A stretch of DNA of 64,000 bases from Alphaproteobacteria bacterium (GTDB lineage Bacteria > Pseudomonadota > Alphaproteobacteria > UBA8366 > Aestuariispiraceae): contig JAWPMN010000001.1 of NCBI GenBank assembly GCA_033344895.1, forward strand, positions 1,364,001 through 1,428,000. Reading direction: 5' to 3'. Positions 46,190 to 54,966 of this stretch are shown here, in pieces. Every line of letters begins with the position of its first letter. Within the stretch, counting starts at the first letter, position 1. Below the pieces are notes generated by a model that was not told the origin of the DNA, did no database searches, and worked only from the letters and a program-made list of their open reading frames with translations. The translations under genes were made by a program, and so were the position numbers.

Positions 46190-47605
46190 ATGAGCACGCC
46201 CGTCCCACCACCGCCGCCCCCCGGCGGTCCGCATCCTTCCGTCCAGCAGTCCGGCGTCCGATGGTTCTTCGGGCGGTTTCTGCGGCATTCGGCGGAGCTG
46301 GGACGGCTGGCGGTACCGGTCGTGGCGAGTCGTGCGGGCATCCTGACCCTGGCGCTGGCGGACACGGTGATGCTGGGCCCGCTGGGCGCGGAGGAGGTCG
46401 GGCATTACGGGCTGGGCACCTCCGCGTTCGTGTTCCTGCTTGTCTGCGGCATCGGCCTGCTGTTCGGAACCATGGTGGAGACCAGCCATCTGCGCGGTGA
46501 GGGACGGCTGTCCGAAACCGGGGCGGTCTGGCGGCGCGCCCTGCCCTATGCCCTGATCCTGGCGGGTATCGGGGTTCTGCTGACGCAGTTCGCGGAATAC
46601 TACTTCCTGGCGGTCGGTCAATCGCCGGACCTGTCCCATGAAGCGGCCAGCGTGACGCGGATTCAGGGGCTCGGGCTTGTGCCGCTGCTGATCTACATCT
46701 GCACCAACATGTATCTGGAGGCGATGGGCCGGCCGATGCCCGGCATGATCGCCGTCTGGGGTGCAAACATCCTGAACATCCCGCTGAACCTGTGGCTGAT
46801 CGAAGGCGGGCTGGGCGTTGCGGGCGCCGACGGGGCAGCATTGGCCACGACGTTGTGCCGGGTCGGCATGATGGCCGGCGTGGTCGGCTATATCTGGTAT
46901 CTGGGCGGCAGGCAGGCGCTGGGCATCCGCACCCGGGCCGAACCGGGATGGATCGTCGGCGGCAAGACCGCACGGCGCCACGGCTACGCCGCCGGCCCGG
47001 CCTATGCGGCGGAAAGCGGCGCCTACCACGTCATGCATATCTTCGCCGGCTGGATGGTCGCCAGCGAACTGGCGTCGTTCAGCATCAATGTGAACCTTCT
47101 GGCGATGATCTTCATGATCTCGCTGGGCATTGCCAGCGCGACCGCGGTGCGCGTCGGCGTCGCCCATGGCCGAAAGGACTGGCCGGACCGGGCGCTGGCC
47201 GGATGGACCGGTGTGTTCTGGGTCATGGTCATGCTGACCCCCTTCGCGGCGACCCTCTATTTCGCGCCGATGGCGACCATGGCGACGGTCTACCGCATCA
47301 CCGATCCGGAACTGCTGGCCGTCATGGCCCCGGCGACGATGCTGGTCGGTGCGGCGATGGTGATGGACGGGGCGCAGTTCACATTGGGCAACGCCCTGCG
47401 CGCCACCGGCGATGCATGGGTACCGACCCTGCTGAACTTCCTGGGCTTCGTCGTCTTCATGATCCCGGCCGCCTACTGGCTGGGCATCGTCCTGGAACGG
47501 AATGCGGTTGGCCTGTATGAGGGCATCCTGCTGGCCAGCGGCATAGTGATGACAATCCTCGCCATCCGCTGGACCTGGATCTGCGTCAGAAAGATCGCGG
47601 GTTAG
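46190..47605 (+). CDS. MATE-family multidrug/toxin efflux protein
   Basis: 471 residues with about twelve hydrophobic helices in two MatE halves. The first half reads RLAVPVVASRAGILTLALAD and the second IFMISLGIASATAVRVGVAH. The N-terminal 25 residues are a proline-rich cytoplasmic tail. It should export a cationic compound in exchange for Na+ or H+. Substrate unknown. Its 3' end overlaps the convergent cysteine-desulfurase-like gene by four bases. Confidence 0.88.
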   Translation: MSTPVPPPPPPGGPHPSVQQSGVRWFFGRFLRHSAELGRLAVPVVASRAGILTLALADTVMLGPLGAEEVGHYGLGTSAFVFLLVCGIGLLFGTMVETSHLRGEGRLSETGAVWRRALPYALILAGIGVLLTQFAEYYFLAVGQSPDLSHEAASVTRIQGLGLVPLLIYICTNMYLEAMGRPMPGMIAVWGANILNIPLNLWLIEGGLGVAGADGAALATTLCRVGMMAGVVGYIWYLGGRQALGIRTRAEPGWIVGGKTARRHGYAAGPAYAAESGAYHVMHIFAGWMVASELASFSINVNLLAMIFMISLGIASATAVRVGVAHGRKDWPDRALAGWTGVFWVMVMLTPFAATLYFAPMATMATVYRITDPELLAVMAPATMLVGAAMVMDGAQFTLGNALRATGDAWVPTLLNFLGFVVFMIPAAYWLGIVLERNAVGLYEGILLASGIVMTILAIRWTWICVRKIAG

Positions 47606-48849
47606 CCCAGAATCTCGTCCAGTGCCGCGGTCAGGCGGTCGACCTCGGCCTCTGTCGTGTAGTGGACCATGGAAACACGCAGCACGCCGACTTCCGGATT
47701 GAGCCCCAGGGCTTCGACGCATCGGTAACCGTAGAAATGGCCCGCGCCGACGCAGAGGCCCTTCGCGGCCAGCGCCTCGGCCAAGTCCTCCGGGTTATGG
47801 TCCGGTACAACCAGGCTGAAGGTCGCGGCACGGCGATGGCAGTCTGCCTCGCGGCGGCCGATCAGGCGGATCTCCGGGCGCGTGTCCAGCCAATCCAGGA
47901 AGCGCTTCATCACCGCCTCTTCCTGCTTCTGGAAAAGGCGATAGATCGCGACCGCCCGGGCGCGCGGGTCGTTGGCGGGCGCGTCGAAATGACGGTCATA
48001 GACGGCGTCGAAGTAATCCAGGATGCCACCGATCGATCCGGCGGATTCGTAGTTGGTGCCGCCCGGATTGAGCATCGCAGCGCCATTGCCTTCGTGGAAG
48101 AAGTGGTTCTGGTTCGCGACGGCGTCGATCCGGTCCTTCTTGCCGTACAGCATGGCGAGATGCGGCCCGAACAGCTTGTAGAAGCTGAACAGGTAGAAAT
48201 CGACGTCCAGATCCTTCAGGTCCGACAGCGTATGCGCCACGGCGGCGACGCCGTCGACCACGGTCATGGCCCCGGCCGCATGGGCCTTCGCGGTAATCGC
48301 CTTCACGTCATTGACCGAGCCGACGACATTGGAGACATGCGGAAAAGCGACCAGCTTCACCTTGCCGTCGTCCAGCAGCGCATCGAGATCGGCGGGGTCG
48401 AGATCGCCGGTCGCCGGATCAAGCTGCCATTCCCGCGCCTCGATTCCGGTTTCGGCAAGCCGCCGCCAGCAGCCGCCATTGGCCTCATGATCCTGATTGG
48501 TGACGACGATCGCATCGCCTTCCGCGAAGCCGGGGCGCAGCGCCTGGGCAAGGACATAGTTGTTCAGGGTCGTGGACGGGCCGATCACCAGTTCGTCCGG
48601 CGAGATGTTGAACAGGGCGGCAATGCCCTTCTGCGCCTTCTCGATCCGGGCCTTGCCCCGTTTGGCGGCGGCAAAGGGCCATTCAGGCTGGGTCTGGCTG
48701 TCGGTCATGAAGGCGGACATGGCCTCGATGACCTGGCGCGGCACATAGGAGCCGCCGGCATTCTCGAAATAGGCGTCCGGCGCACCGGCCGTATCCGACA
48801 TCAACGGGAACTGCGCACGGCAGAATTCGACATCCAGATTATCGCTCAC
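47602..48849 (-). CDS. cysteine desulfurase-like aminotransferase class V
   Basis: 415 residues from the GTG at 48849, which follows GGAG. A longer reading to 48891 would overlap the upstream folD-like gene. The PLP fold type I features are YFENAGGSYVPRQVIEAM, HEANGGCWRRLAE and the lysine-bearing FYLFSFYKLFGPHLAM. Members of this subgroup resemble SufS/CsdA but lack a demonstrated sulfur role. It starts 4 bases after the folD stop, so the two are probably co-transcribed. Confidence 0.85.
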   Translation of the reverse strand: MSDNLDVEFCRAQFPLMSDTAGAPDAYFENAGGSYVPRQVIEAMSAFMTDSQTQPEWPFAAAKRGKARIEKAQKGIAALFNISPDELVIGPSTTLNNYVLAQALRPGFAEGDAIVVTNQDHEANGGCWRRLAETGIEAREWQLDPATGDLDPADLDALLDDGKVKLVAFPHVSNVVGSVNDVKAITAKAHAAGAMTVVDGVAAVAHTLSDLKDLDVDFYLFSFYKLFGPHLAMLYGKKDRIDAVANQNHFFHEGNGAAMLNPGGTNYESAGSIGGILDYFDAVYDRHFDAPANDPRARAVAIYRLFQKQEEAVMKRFLDWLDTRPEIRLIGRREADCHRRAATFSLVVPDHNPEDLAEALAAKGLCVGAGHFYGYRCVEALGLNPEVGVLRVSMVHYTTEAEVDRLTAALDEILG

Positions 48850-48853
48850 AGGT

Positions 48854-49756
48854 TCACTCCGCCGCACTGTTTTGGGTAAAGGTGGCCTCATAGGCCGTTT
48901 TCTGACGCTTCAGGGCGCCCATCGTATTGCGCATCAGGATCGCGACAGTCACCGGCCCGACGCCGCCCGGCACCGGGGTGATCCAGCCCGCGACCTCGGA
49001 CACGCCGTCATAGTCGACATCGCCGCAGATACCCTCGCTGCCATCGTCCCTTGTGATCGCATTGATGCCGATATCGATTACGGCCGCGCCCGGCTTGATC
49101 ATGTCGGCGGTCACCAGCTTCGGCTTGCCGACCGCGACGAAGACCGCGTCGGCCCGGCGCGAATGGACCGACAGCGCGCGGGTCATGTGGTGACAGACCG
49201 TGACGGTGGCCCCTTCCGCCATCAGCAGGAAGGCAATCGGTTTGCCGACGATTTCGGAATGACCGACGACGACGACTTCCAGCCCCTGCATCGGCAGATT
49301 GGTGCTTTTCAGGAGTTCGACCGACGCGGCCGCCGTACAGGGCGCAAGGTCCAGTTCGTTATAGACGATGTTCCCGATGGAGGTCGGGTTCATGCCCTCG
49401 ACATCCTTGAACGGGTGGACGGCGGTCTGCAGCGCCTTGATGGAAATCTGGGGCGGCACCGGGCGCTGGATGATGATGCCGGTGACGCGCGGATCGACAT
49501 TCATGGTCGAGATCGCGACTTCCATCTCCTCCTGGGTCACGTCGCCGGGGAAGGCCCGTTCCTCGAAGGCGATGCCGACCCGCTCGGCGACCCGGCGCTG
49601 GTTGCGGACATAGACGTCCACGGCCTCGACGTCGCCGACGGTGATCGACACCAGTTTCGGCGGCCAGCCGGCTTCCGTCAGGGCGTCGACATCGGCGCGC
49701 ACCTTTTCCAGAATCGCATCGGCTACCGGCTTGCCGCGCAGATCTCTATCACCCAT
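48854..49756 (-). CDS. folD: FolD-like methylene-THF dehydrogenase, catalytic Lys replaced by Gln
   Basis: 300 residues. It has the FolD fold: TGIIIQRPVPPQIS (folate-side loop with Q97), VVVVGHSEIVGKPIAFLL (NAD(P) loop), and TPVPGGVGPVTVAILMRNT. In FolD the conserved Y-x3-K supplies the lysine for cyclohydrolase chemistry; here the segment is Y49-V-R-N-Q53, so the lysine is glutamine. The conserved Asp of KDVDG is glutamate (KDVEG, E120) and PCTPxG is PCTAAA. Dehydrogenase activity may remain while cyclohydrolase activity is doubtful. Start at 49756 (MGDRDLRGKP). It precedes the cysteine-desulfurase-like gene by 4 bases. Confidence 0.85.
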   Translation of the reverse strand: MGDRDLRGKPVADAILEKVRADVDALTEAGWPPKLVSITVGDVEAVDVYVRNQRRVAERVGIAFEERAFPGDVTQEEMEVAISTMNVDPRVTGIIIQRPVPPQISIKALQTAVHPFKDVEGMNPTSIGNIVYNELDLAPCTAAASVELLKSTNLPMQGLEVVVVGHSEIVGKPIAFLLMAEGATVTVCHHMTRALSVHSRRADAVFVAVGKPKLVTADMIKPGAAVIDIGINAITRDDGSEGICGDVDYDGVSEVAGWITPVPGGVGPVTVAILMRNTMGALKRQKTAYEATFTQNSAAE

Positions 49757-49903
49757 GGAAACCACCCCTACAGGCCGGTTTCTCGATCCGGCCGCATTTC
49801 TTTCGAAAGCCCCCGCATCGTCGATATAGCGCCGCGCCCTGCGCGTCCATGCGCGATTCCGACGCGGGCCGGAAAAACTTCTGTTCCCGACAACCGGACA
49901 AGC

Positions 49904-49932
49904 GAAAACCGCGCCCGGGTCGGGGCGCGGTT
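49904..49932 (-). terminator. intrinsic terminator of rpmJ
   Basis: AACCGCGCCC and GGGCGCGGTT form a perfect 10-bp stem with loop GGGTCG. Read leftward it is followed by TTTTCGCTT, the U-run expected of an intrinsic terminator, 45 bases after the rpmJ stop. Confidence 0.85.
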
Positions 49933-49976
49933 CGGAACACGCGAAGCACCGCCGCAGAGACGCGGCGGGCGGAACC

Positions 49977-50102
49977 TCAGGCCTGTTTCGCCTTGAAGCG
50001 CGGGTTCTTCTTGTTGATGACGTAGACCCGACCGCGGCGGCGGATGATACGGCAATCCTTTTCACGCTTCTTCAGCGTCTTCAGCGAGCTCGCGATGCGC
50101 AT
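49977..50102 (-). CDS. rpmJ: 50S ribosomal protein L36
   Basis: 41 residues; too short for most ORF filters. It reads [20 protein letters not shown], then [20 protein letters not shown] ending in A, the standard L36 with its internal [17 protein letters not shown]. It has one cysteine, so it is the zinc-independent type usual in alphaproteobacteria. GGAGAAGCGCC precedes the ATG. It is a single-gene unit with a clear terminator and is divergent from the S9 peptidase. Confidence 0.97.
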   Translation of the reverse strand: MRIASSLKTLKKREKDCRIIRRRGRVYVINKKNPRFKAKQA

Positions 50103-50254
50103 GGCGCTTCTCCGTTATTTCGGTTCCACAGGGCGCACAATCCGTCTGCCCCGGCGAAAGACCGGCGGAACATATGGATCGGTCCACCGCTTGTCAAACG
50201 GGTTTTGACCGTTACGCTCTGCCCGCCGCACAATCTTCGCGACAAAGGATTTTC

Positions 50255-52195
50255 ATGCCAGACGACAATCGGAAAACGCCGGCGCCCTGCGGCTCCTGGA
50301 CATCCCCCTTGAGCGCCGAGGCAATCACCGGCGCGACGGTCGGCCTGGGCCTGCCCTGGATCGATGGCGAGGCAGTCTACTGGACCGAACTGCGCCCGTG
50401 GAACAAGGGCCGCACGACCCTGGTCCGCTGGACCGCGCAGGACGGCGCTATCGACATTTCCGCCGAGGACCACAATGTGCGCAGCCGGGTCCATGAATAT
50501 GGCGGCCGCGCCTATGTCGCCGCCGAGGGCACGGCCTGGTACCTGAACGCATCGGACCGGATGATCTATGCCGCAACCGGACAGGGCGCCGCCAAGGCGG
50601 TCGCAGGCGACGGCAGAATGGAGTTTGCGGATTTCATCGTCGATACACGCCGCAAGCGGCTGATTGCCGTGGCCGAACGCTCCCGCAAGGGTCAGGAGCC
50701 CGAAAATCTGCTGGTCGCGATCGGATTCGACGGGAAGGTCACCAGCCTGGCGGAGGGGGCGGATTTCTATGCCGCCCCGAAACTGTCGCCGGACGGGACG
50801 AAGCTGGCCTGGGTCGAATGGTACCATCCGAACATGCCCTGGGACGGCAGCATCTGCCGCGAGGCGCGTCTGGATAACGGCGGCCGCGTGTCGGGCGTGC
50901 CGCGCAGTGTCGCCGGCTCGACCGAGGTCAGCGTCTTTCAGCCGGAATACGGCCCCGACGGCACGCTGTATTATGTCTCGGACCAGAGCGGATACTGGAA
51001 CCTGTATCGGGACGGCGATCCGCCGGCCCATTATCGGGCAGAGGCCGAATTCGGTCTGCCGCACTGGCAGTTCGGCATGCGAACCTACTCGATCCTCGAT
51101 GCCCGCACGGCCATCGTCACCTTCGCCGTGGCGGGCGACTGGAAACTGGCACTGTTCGACCTGCAAAGCGGCAAGGCGACACCGATCGACCTGCCGTGGT
51201 CCCGGTTTGACGGTCTGGTCGCCGCCGACCGCCGCATCGTCTTTTCCGGCGCCCGGCCCGACGGGCCCGGCGGCATCGTGGAACTGACCTTCGGGGCACC
51301 GGAACCCGAACGGGTCCTGAAACTCAGCAGCGACGACCCGCCGCCGCCGGGCAGCGTTTCCGTCCCCGAGGCCATCGCCTTCCCGACCGAGGACGGACAG
51401 ATGGCCCATGCCTATTTCTACGCCCCGGCCAATCCAGATTTCCGTGTGCCGGACGATGAGCGGCCGCCGCTGATCGTGATGGGGCATGGCGGCCCGACCG
51501 GTCAGGCGGATAACGGCTATGCCGCGAAAATCCAGTTCTGGACGACACGCGGATTCGCGGTCGCCGACGTCAATTACGGCGGCAGCACCGGCTATGGCCG
51601 CGCCTATCGTGACCGGCTCAAGGGAAATTGGGGCGTGATCGATGTCGACGATTGCTGCAATGCCGCCCGGTTTCTGGCGAAGCGCGGCGTGGTCGACCCG
51701 GAACGCCTGATCATCGTCGGTGGCAGCGCAGGCGGCTATACGACATTGAGCGCGCTCGCCTTCCGCTCCGTCTTCCGGGCCGGGCGGTCGTCCTACGGCA
51801 TCGGCGATCTGGAAACCCTGGCCCAGGATACGCACAAGTTCGAAAGCCGCTATCTCGACAGCCTGATCGGCCCCTGGCCCGCGGCCAAAGACATCTATCA
51901 TGCGCGCTCCGCCCTGAAGCATCCGGAGGGGATCGACTGCCCGGTCCTGTTCCTGCAGGGGTCCGAGGACAAGGTCGTCCCGCCGAACCAGGCCGAAGCC
52001 ATGGTGGAGACCCTGCGTGGAAACGGCGTGCCGGTGGCCTATCTGTTGTTCGAGGGCGAAGGCCACGGGTTCCGCACCGCGGACGCGATCAAGGCCGCCC
52101 TGCATGCGGAACTGTCATTCTATGGTCAGATCTTCGGGTTCACCCCAGCCGGCGACCTGCCGGCCCTGAAGATCGACAATCTGGAGAAGGCTTAA
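50255..52195 (+). CDS. S9-family prolyl oligopeptidase/acylaminoacyl peptidase-like serine peptidase
   Basis: 646 residues, no signal peptide. The N-terminal half is a beta-propeller (repeated blades, e.g. GTLYYVSDQSGYWNLYRDGD). The C-terminal alpha/beta hydrolase domain has the oxyanion region VMGHGGPTGQADNGYAAKIQ, nucleophile Ser in IIVGGSAGGYTTLSALAF, the acid in GSEDKVVPPNQAE and histidine in EGEGHGFRTADAI. It degrades peptides or acylated amino acids in the cytosol. The gene precedes the CinA-like gene by 6 bases. Confidence 0.93.
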   Translation: MPDDNRKTPAPCGSWTSPLSAEAITGATVGLGLPWIDGEAVYWTELRPWNKGRTTLVRWTAQDGAIDISAEDHNVRSRVHEYGGRAYVAAEGTAWYLNASDRMIYAATGQGAAKAVAGDGRMEFADFIVDTRRKRLIAVAERSRKGQEPENLLVAIGFDGKVTSLAEGADFYAAPKLSPDGTKLAWVEWYHPNMPWDGSICREARLDNGGRVSGVPRSVAGSTEVSVFQPEYGPDGTLYYVSDQSGYWNLYRDGDPPAHYRAEAEFGLPHWQFGMRTYSILDARTAIVTFAVAGDWKLALFDLQSGKATPIDLPWSRFDGLVAADRRIVFSGARPDGPGGIVELTFGAPEPERVLKLSSDDPPPPGSVSVPEAIAFPTEDGQMAHAYFYAPANPDFRVPDDERPPLIVMGHGGPTGQADNGYAAKIQFWTTRGFAVADVNYGGSTGYGRAYRDRLKGNWGVIDVDDCCNAARFLAKRGVVDPERLIIVGGSAGGYTTLSALAFRSVFRAGRSSYGIGDLETLAQDTHKFESRYLDSLIGPWPAAKDIYHARSALKHPEGIDCPVLFLQGSEDKVVPPNQAEAMVETLRGNGVPVAYLLFEGEGHGFRTADAIKAALHAELSFYGQIFGFTPAGDLPALKIDNLEKA

Positions 52196-52201
52196 GGCAC
52201 C

Positions 52202-52987
52202 ATGGCGGAAAGCGTCGGCGCTGCCCTGATCATCATCGGCAATGAGATCCTGTCGGGCCGGACCCATGACAAGAACATTCCGCACATCGCGGAACGGCTG
52301 AATTCCGTGGGCGTCCGCCTGATGGAAGTCCGCGTCATCCCCGACCTGCCGGATGTCATCGTCCGGACGATCAAGGAGGTCAGCGCCGCCTTTGACTACG
52401 TCTTCACCACCGGCGGGATCGGTCCGACCCATGACGACATCACGGCCGATTGCGTCGCCGAGGCCTTCGGCGTCGATCTGCCGGTGAACGCGGATGCCCT
52501 TCGGCGCCTGGAACTGCACTACGCCAACACGGATCTGGACCTGAACGAGGCCCGGATGCGCATGGCACGCATCCCGGTCGGCGCGACCCTGATCGACAAC
52601 CCGGTATCCGCCGCACCCGGATTCCGCATCGGCAATGTCCATGTCATGGCCGGTGTACCCAAGATCATGCAGGCCATGCTGGACGGCATTCTGCCGACAC
52701 TGAAAGGCGGCCGGCCGATGCAGTCCGTCACGATCCGCAGCAGCCTGCCCGAAGGCATGGTCGCGGCGGGGCTCGGCGAACTGGCGAAAACCCATCCCGA
52801 CATCGATTTCGGGTCCTACCCGGCCTGGACGAAGACGGCCTTTCAATTGTCCGTCGTCGCCCGCGGCCAGGACGCCGACCGATTGGAGCAGGCGGCGCAG
52901 GATGTCGAGACCCTGATCCGATCGCTTGGCGGAACGCCGGAGCGTCTGTCCGGACCGGGAGCAAACGAGACCACCACGACACAGTAG
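52202..52987 (+). CDS. CinA N-terminal (MoaB/MoCF-fold) protein
   Basis: 261 residues, the short form without the C-terminal nicotinamide-deamidase domain. It reads ALIIIGNEILSGRTHDKNIP, VFTTGGIGPTHDDITADCVA and NVHVMAGVPKIMQAMLDG, the MoCF-fold pattern shared by CinA and MoaB. Members bind molybdopterin-type nucleotides, or act as NMN or ADP-ribose phosphatases. Function here is not certain. It follows the S9 peptidase by 6 bases. Confidence 0.88.
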   Translation: MAESVGAALIIIGNEILSGRTHDKNIPHIAERLNSVGVRLMEVRVIPDLPDVIVRTIKEVSAAFDYVFTTGGIGPTHDDITADCVAEAFGVDLPVNADALRRLELHYANTDLDLNEARMRMARIPVGATLIDNPVSAAPGFRIGNVHVMAGVPKIMQAMLDGILPTLKGGRPMQSVTIRSSLPEGMVAAGLGELAKTHPDIDFGSYPAWTKTAFQLSVVARGQDADRLEQAAQDVETLIRSLGGTPERLSGPGANETTTTQ

Positions 52988-53099
52988 AGGCGAGACCAAA
53001 GGAACTATGTCGGCACAGTTACGAATTTTTAATAACACACTGGCATATTAGCCAAGCGATCAAAGGTGATTGTAATTGGAGGCGGGAAGAGACGGGCAT

Positions 53100-53678
53100 A
53101 TGGCCGGTCAGACGGAAACGGTACAATCAATCGACTCGGCAGTCCTGTCCTTGCAGGAAAACCTGTCGCTGTACCCGGATCTTGCCTGGGCCTATGCCTA
53201 TTGGCAGTCCAAATGCGACGGCCGGATCGCGCCGCGCCGCAAGGATATCGATCCGCTCGAAATGCCCGATATCCTGCCGCGCATTCTGTTAGCGGACGTC
53301 GTCAGCACACCCGATGGCGACGACTTCCAGTACCGCCTGAGCGGGACCGGGATCTGCGACATTCACGGCCAGGAACTGACCGCCCTGCGGCCGAAGGATC
53401 TGACGCCGCCGCCCTATGGCGCGCTGATCCACAATCACTATCTCGCCGCCTGCCGCTCCCGATCCCCGCGCGCCGATGTCATCATCCTGCAGACGGACCG
53501 GCGGGCGCGCTCCTATGCCCGGCTGTTGCTGCCGCTTTCCGACGACGGCGAAACCATCAACAAGCTGCTGGCGGTGGACAGCGAGTTTCAGAACGATCTG
53601 CAGGAATTCCTGCGCGTCATTGAGGGCCTTCAGGCCGATCGGGTCGGGCCACGCATGCGCCTGGTCCGGGGCGATTGA
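53100..53678 (+). CDS. PAS domain-containing protein
   Basis: 192 residues. The single-domain protein reads LAWAYAYWQSKCDGRIAPRR then DIDPLEMPDILPRILLADVV, DDFQYRLSGTGICDIHGQEL and RADVIILQTDRRARSYARLL. This is the PAS_5 type found widely in alphaproteobacteria, sensing or binding a small ligand. No output domain is attached. The ATG at 53100 follows GGGAAGAGAC; a TTG at 53076 is in frame. The 112 bases before it are AT-rich and hold a likely promoter. Confidence 0.85.
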   Translation: MAGQTETVQSIDSAVLSLQENLSLYPDLAWAYAYWQSKCDGRIAPRRKDIDPLEMPDILPRILLADVVSTPDGDDFQYRLSGTGICDIHGQELTALRPKDLTPPPYGALIHNHYLAACRSRSPRADVIILQTDRRARSYARLLLPLSDDGETINKLLAVDSEFQNDLQEFLRVIEGLQADRVGPRMRLVRGD

Positions 53679-53696
53679 CCGGCATCGTCGGCCAGC

Positions 53697-53858
53697 CTAC
53701 TCGATCATCCCGAACAGCAGCAGATAGGCCAGCCCGACCGCCACCCCGCAGGCGATCAGGGACATCCGCCCCCGGGCGGGCATGCCGCGCCGGAACACCA
53801 GCCAGAGCAACGCGGCGCCACCGGCAATCAACCCGAAATACAGCAGATCCCGTTCCAT
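53697..53858 (-). CDS. small membrane protein, 53 aa
   Basis: Not among the longer ORFs. The start codon follows GGAAGGGTTT. The protein reads MERDLLYFGLIAGGAALLWL, then an Arg/Gly-rich loop (FRRGMPARGRMSL) and a second hydrophobic helix (LIACGVAVGLAYLLLFG). It is thus a helical hairpin with about two membrane passes and a positively charged loop, likely cytoplasmic. No homologue is recognised. It is convergent with the PAS gene. Confidence 0.7.
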   Translation of the reverse strand: MERDLLYFGLIAGGAALLWLVFRRGMPARGRMSLIACGVAVGLAYLLLFGMIE

Positions 53859-54013
53859 AAACCCTTCCGCGCAAACCGCCGGGCAATCGTCTCACATCGC
53901 CCCGGTGACGTCACGATGTCGCCGCATTTTCATGCGACTGAGGCTTGACGGGTTCCGGTCCCCGGAGAGAGGTTCCGGCCCGACCCGCATTCCCTGGCAC
54001 CGGCTGGCAGCTT

Positions 54014-54307
54014 ATGAGAACGAAAAGACGCAAGATTAGACTGGATCGCGGCGATACGTTGGGCGGCACCGTGCCCCTGCTGCTGCGCGACCATGTGACG
54101 GCGAACGGCACCGAAGGCCGCTTTCTGCACAAGGATCGCAGCGACGGGCCCGGGCTGAAGGCCTTCGCCATCGGCGGCGGCGTGATGCTGATTCTGGCGA
54201 TCGTTGCCTGGGTCGCTCTGCCCGGTCTGATGGAGAATCTGGGCATTCCGACCTTCGGCGACGTGCTGGAACGAATCGAAATCTTCTTCAGCGTCCCGGA
54301 AGCCTGA
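54014..54307 (+). CDS. hypothetical single-pass membrane protein, 97 aa
   Basis: No family recognised. The first 50 residues are charged and soluble (RTKRRKIRLDRGDTLGGTVP), then a hydrophobic helix (AFAIGGGVMLILAIVAWVAL) near residues 54-73 and a short tail. The start at 54014 is chosen by composition; the ribosome site is weak and a longer reading to 53945 is in frame. It lies just upstream of the tRNA-Leu gene. Confidence 0.5.
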   Translation: MRTKRRKIRLDRGDTLGGTVPLLLRDHVTANGTEGRFLHKDRSDGPGLKAFAIGGGVMLILAIVAWVALPGLMENLGIPTFGDVLERIEIFFSVPEA

Positions 54308-54392
54308 TCAACCGCGACGCCGGCCCGCCGCCTCCCGCCTTGCGCTGCAACAAACCCGCGAGTACCTTCCCCACCGCACCCATCGCGCACAT

Positions 54393-54478
54393 GCGGGCGT
54401 GGCGGAATTGGTAGACGCAAGGGACTTAAAATCCCTCGATCCTAGATCGTGCCGGTTCGAGCCCGGCCGCCCGCACCA
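54393..54478 (+). tRNA. tRNA-Leu(UAA)
   Basis: 86 bases with encoded CCA. The acceptor GCGGGCG pairs with CGCCCGC. The anticodon stem AGGGA/TCCCT encloses CTTAAAA with anticodon TAA at 54427-54429. A long variable arm typical of leucine tRNAs follows (CGATCCTAGATCG), and the T-arm is GCCGGTTCGAGCCCGGC. It reads UUA and, by wobble, UUG. Confidence 0.97.
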
Positions 54479-54510
54479 TTGCCGCGACACATTCAGCGGA
54501 TCGAGGTGCC

Positions 54511-54855
54511 ATGACCCGACGCGAACTCCCTGAGATATCAGACAACAAGCTGGCGAGCGAAGACCTCGGTCCCTGCCCGATCTGCGGACGGCCGATGCCG
54601 AAGGGCGCGGCCGTGAACCGGCATCACTGGATCCCGCGCAAGCACAAGGGAACGCAATGGTCCTGGCTGCACCGGATCTGCCACAAGAAACTGCACAGCC
54701 TGTTCGACGAGCATACCCTGGCCGCCCACCTCAATTCGCCGGACGCGCTGTTGCGGCAGGAGGAAATCCGCAAGTTCGTCAAATGGGTCCGCAAGCAACC
54801 TTTGGAGAAGGTCGGACGGCATCGTCCGCCGAAGCGACGGCCGCCGCTGCAATAA
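54511..54855 (+). CDS. HNH-type zinc-finger nuclease-like protein
   Basis: 114 residues. A zinc knuckle CPICGRPM (C22, C25) and CHKKLH (C57) frame the core NRHHWIPRKHKG, with the HH at 38-39 as the catalytic His-containing strand and H58/H62 as possible ligands. This matches small HNH endonuclease-like proteins. The C-terminus is basic (HRPPKRRPPLQ), suiting nucleic-acid binding. It begins 33 bases after tRNA-Leu. Targets are unknown. Confidence 0.75.
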   Translation: MTRRELPEISDNKLASEDLGPCPICGRPMPKGAAVNRHHWIPRKHKGTQWSWLHRICHKKLHSLFDEHTLAAHLNSPDALLRQEEIRKFVKWVRKQPLEKVGRHRPPKRRPPLQ

Positions 54856-54966
54856 AATTGCCCAACCGGTAAACTCGCGTTAACCCCGATGCGGCTAAAG
54901 ATGATGTTTGTAAAGCTGGCGCCATTCCGCGCGCACCGGTAACCATCGATTATTGGAGGAGCAGTC

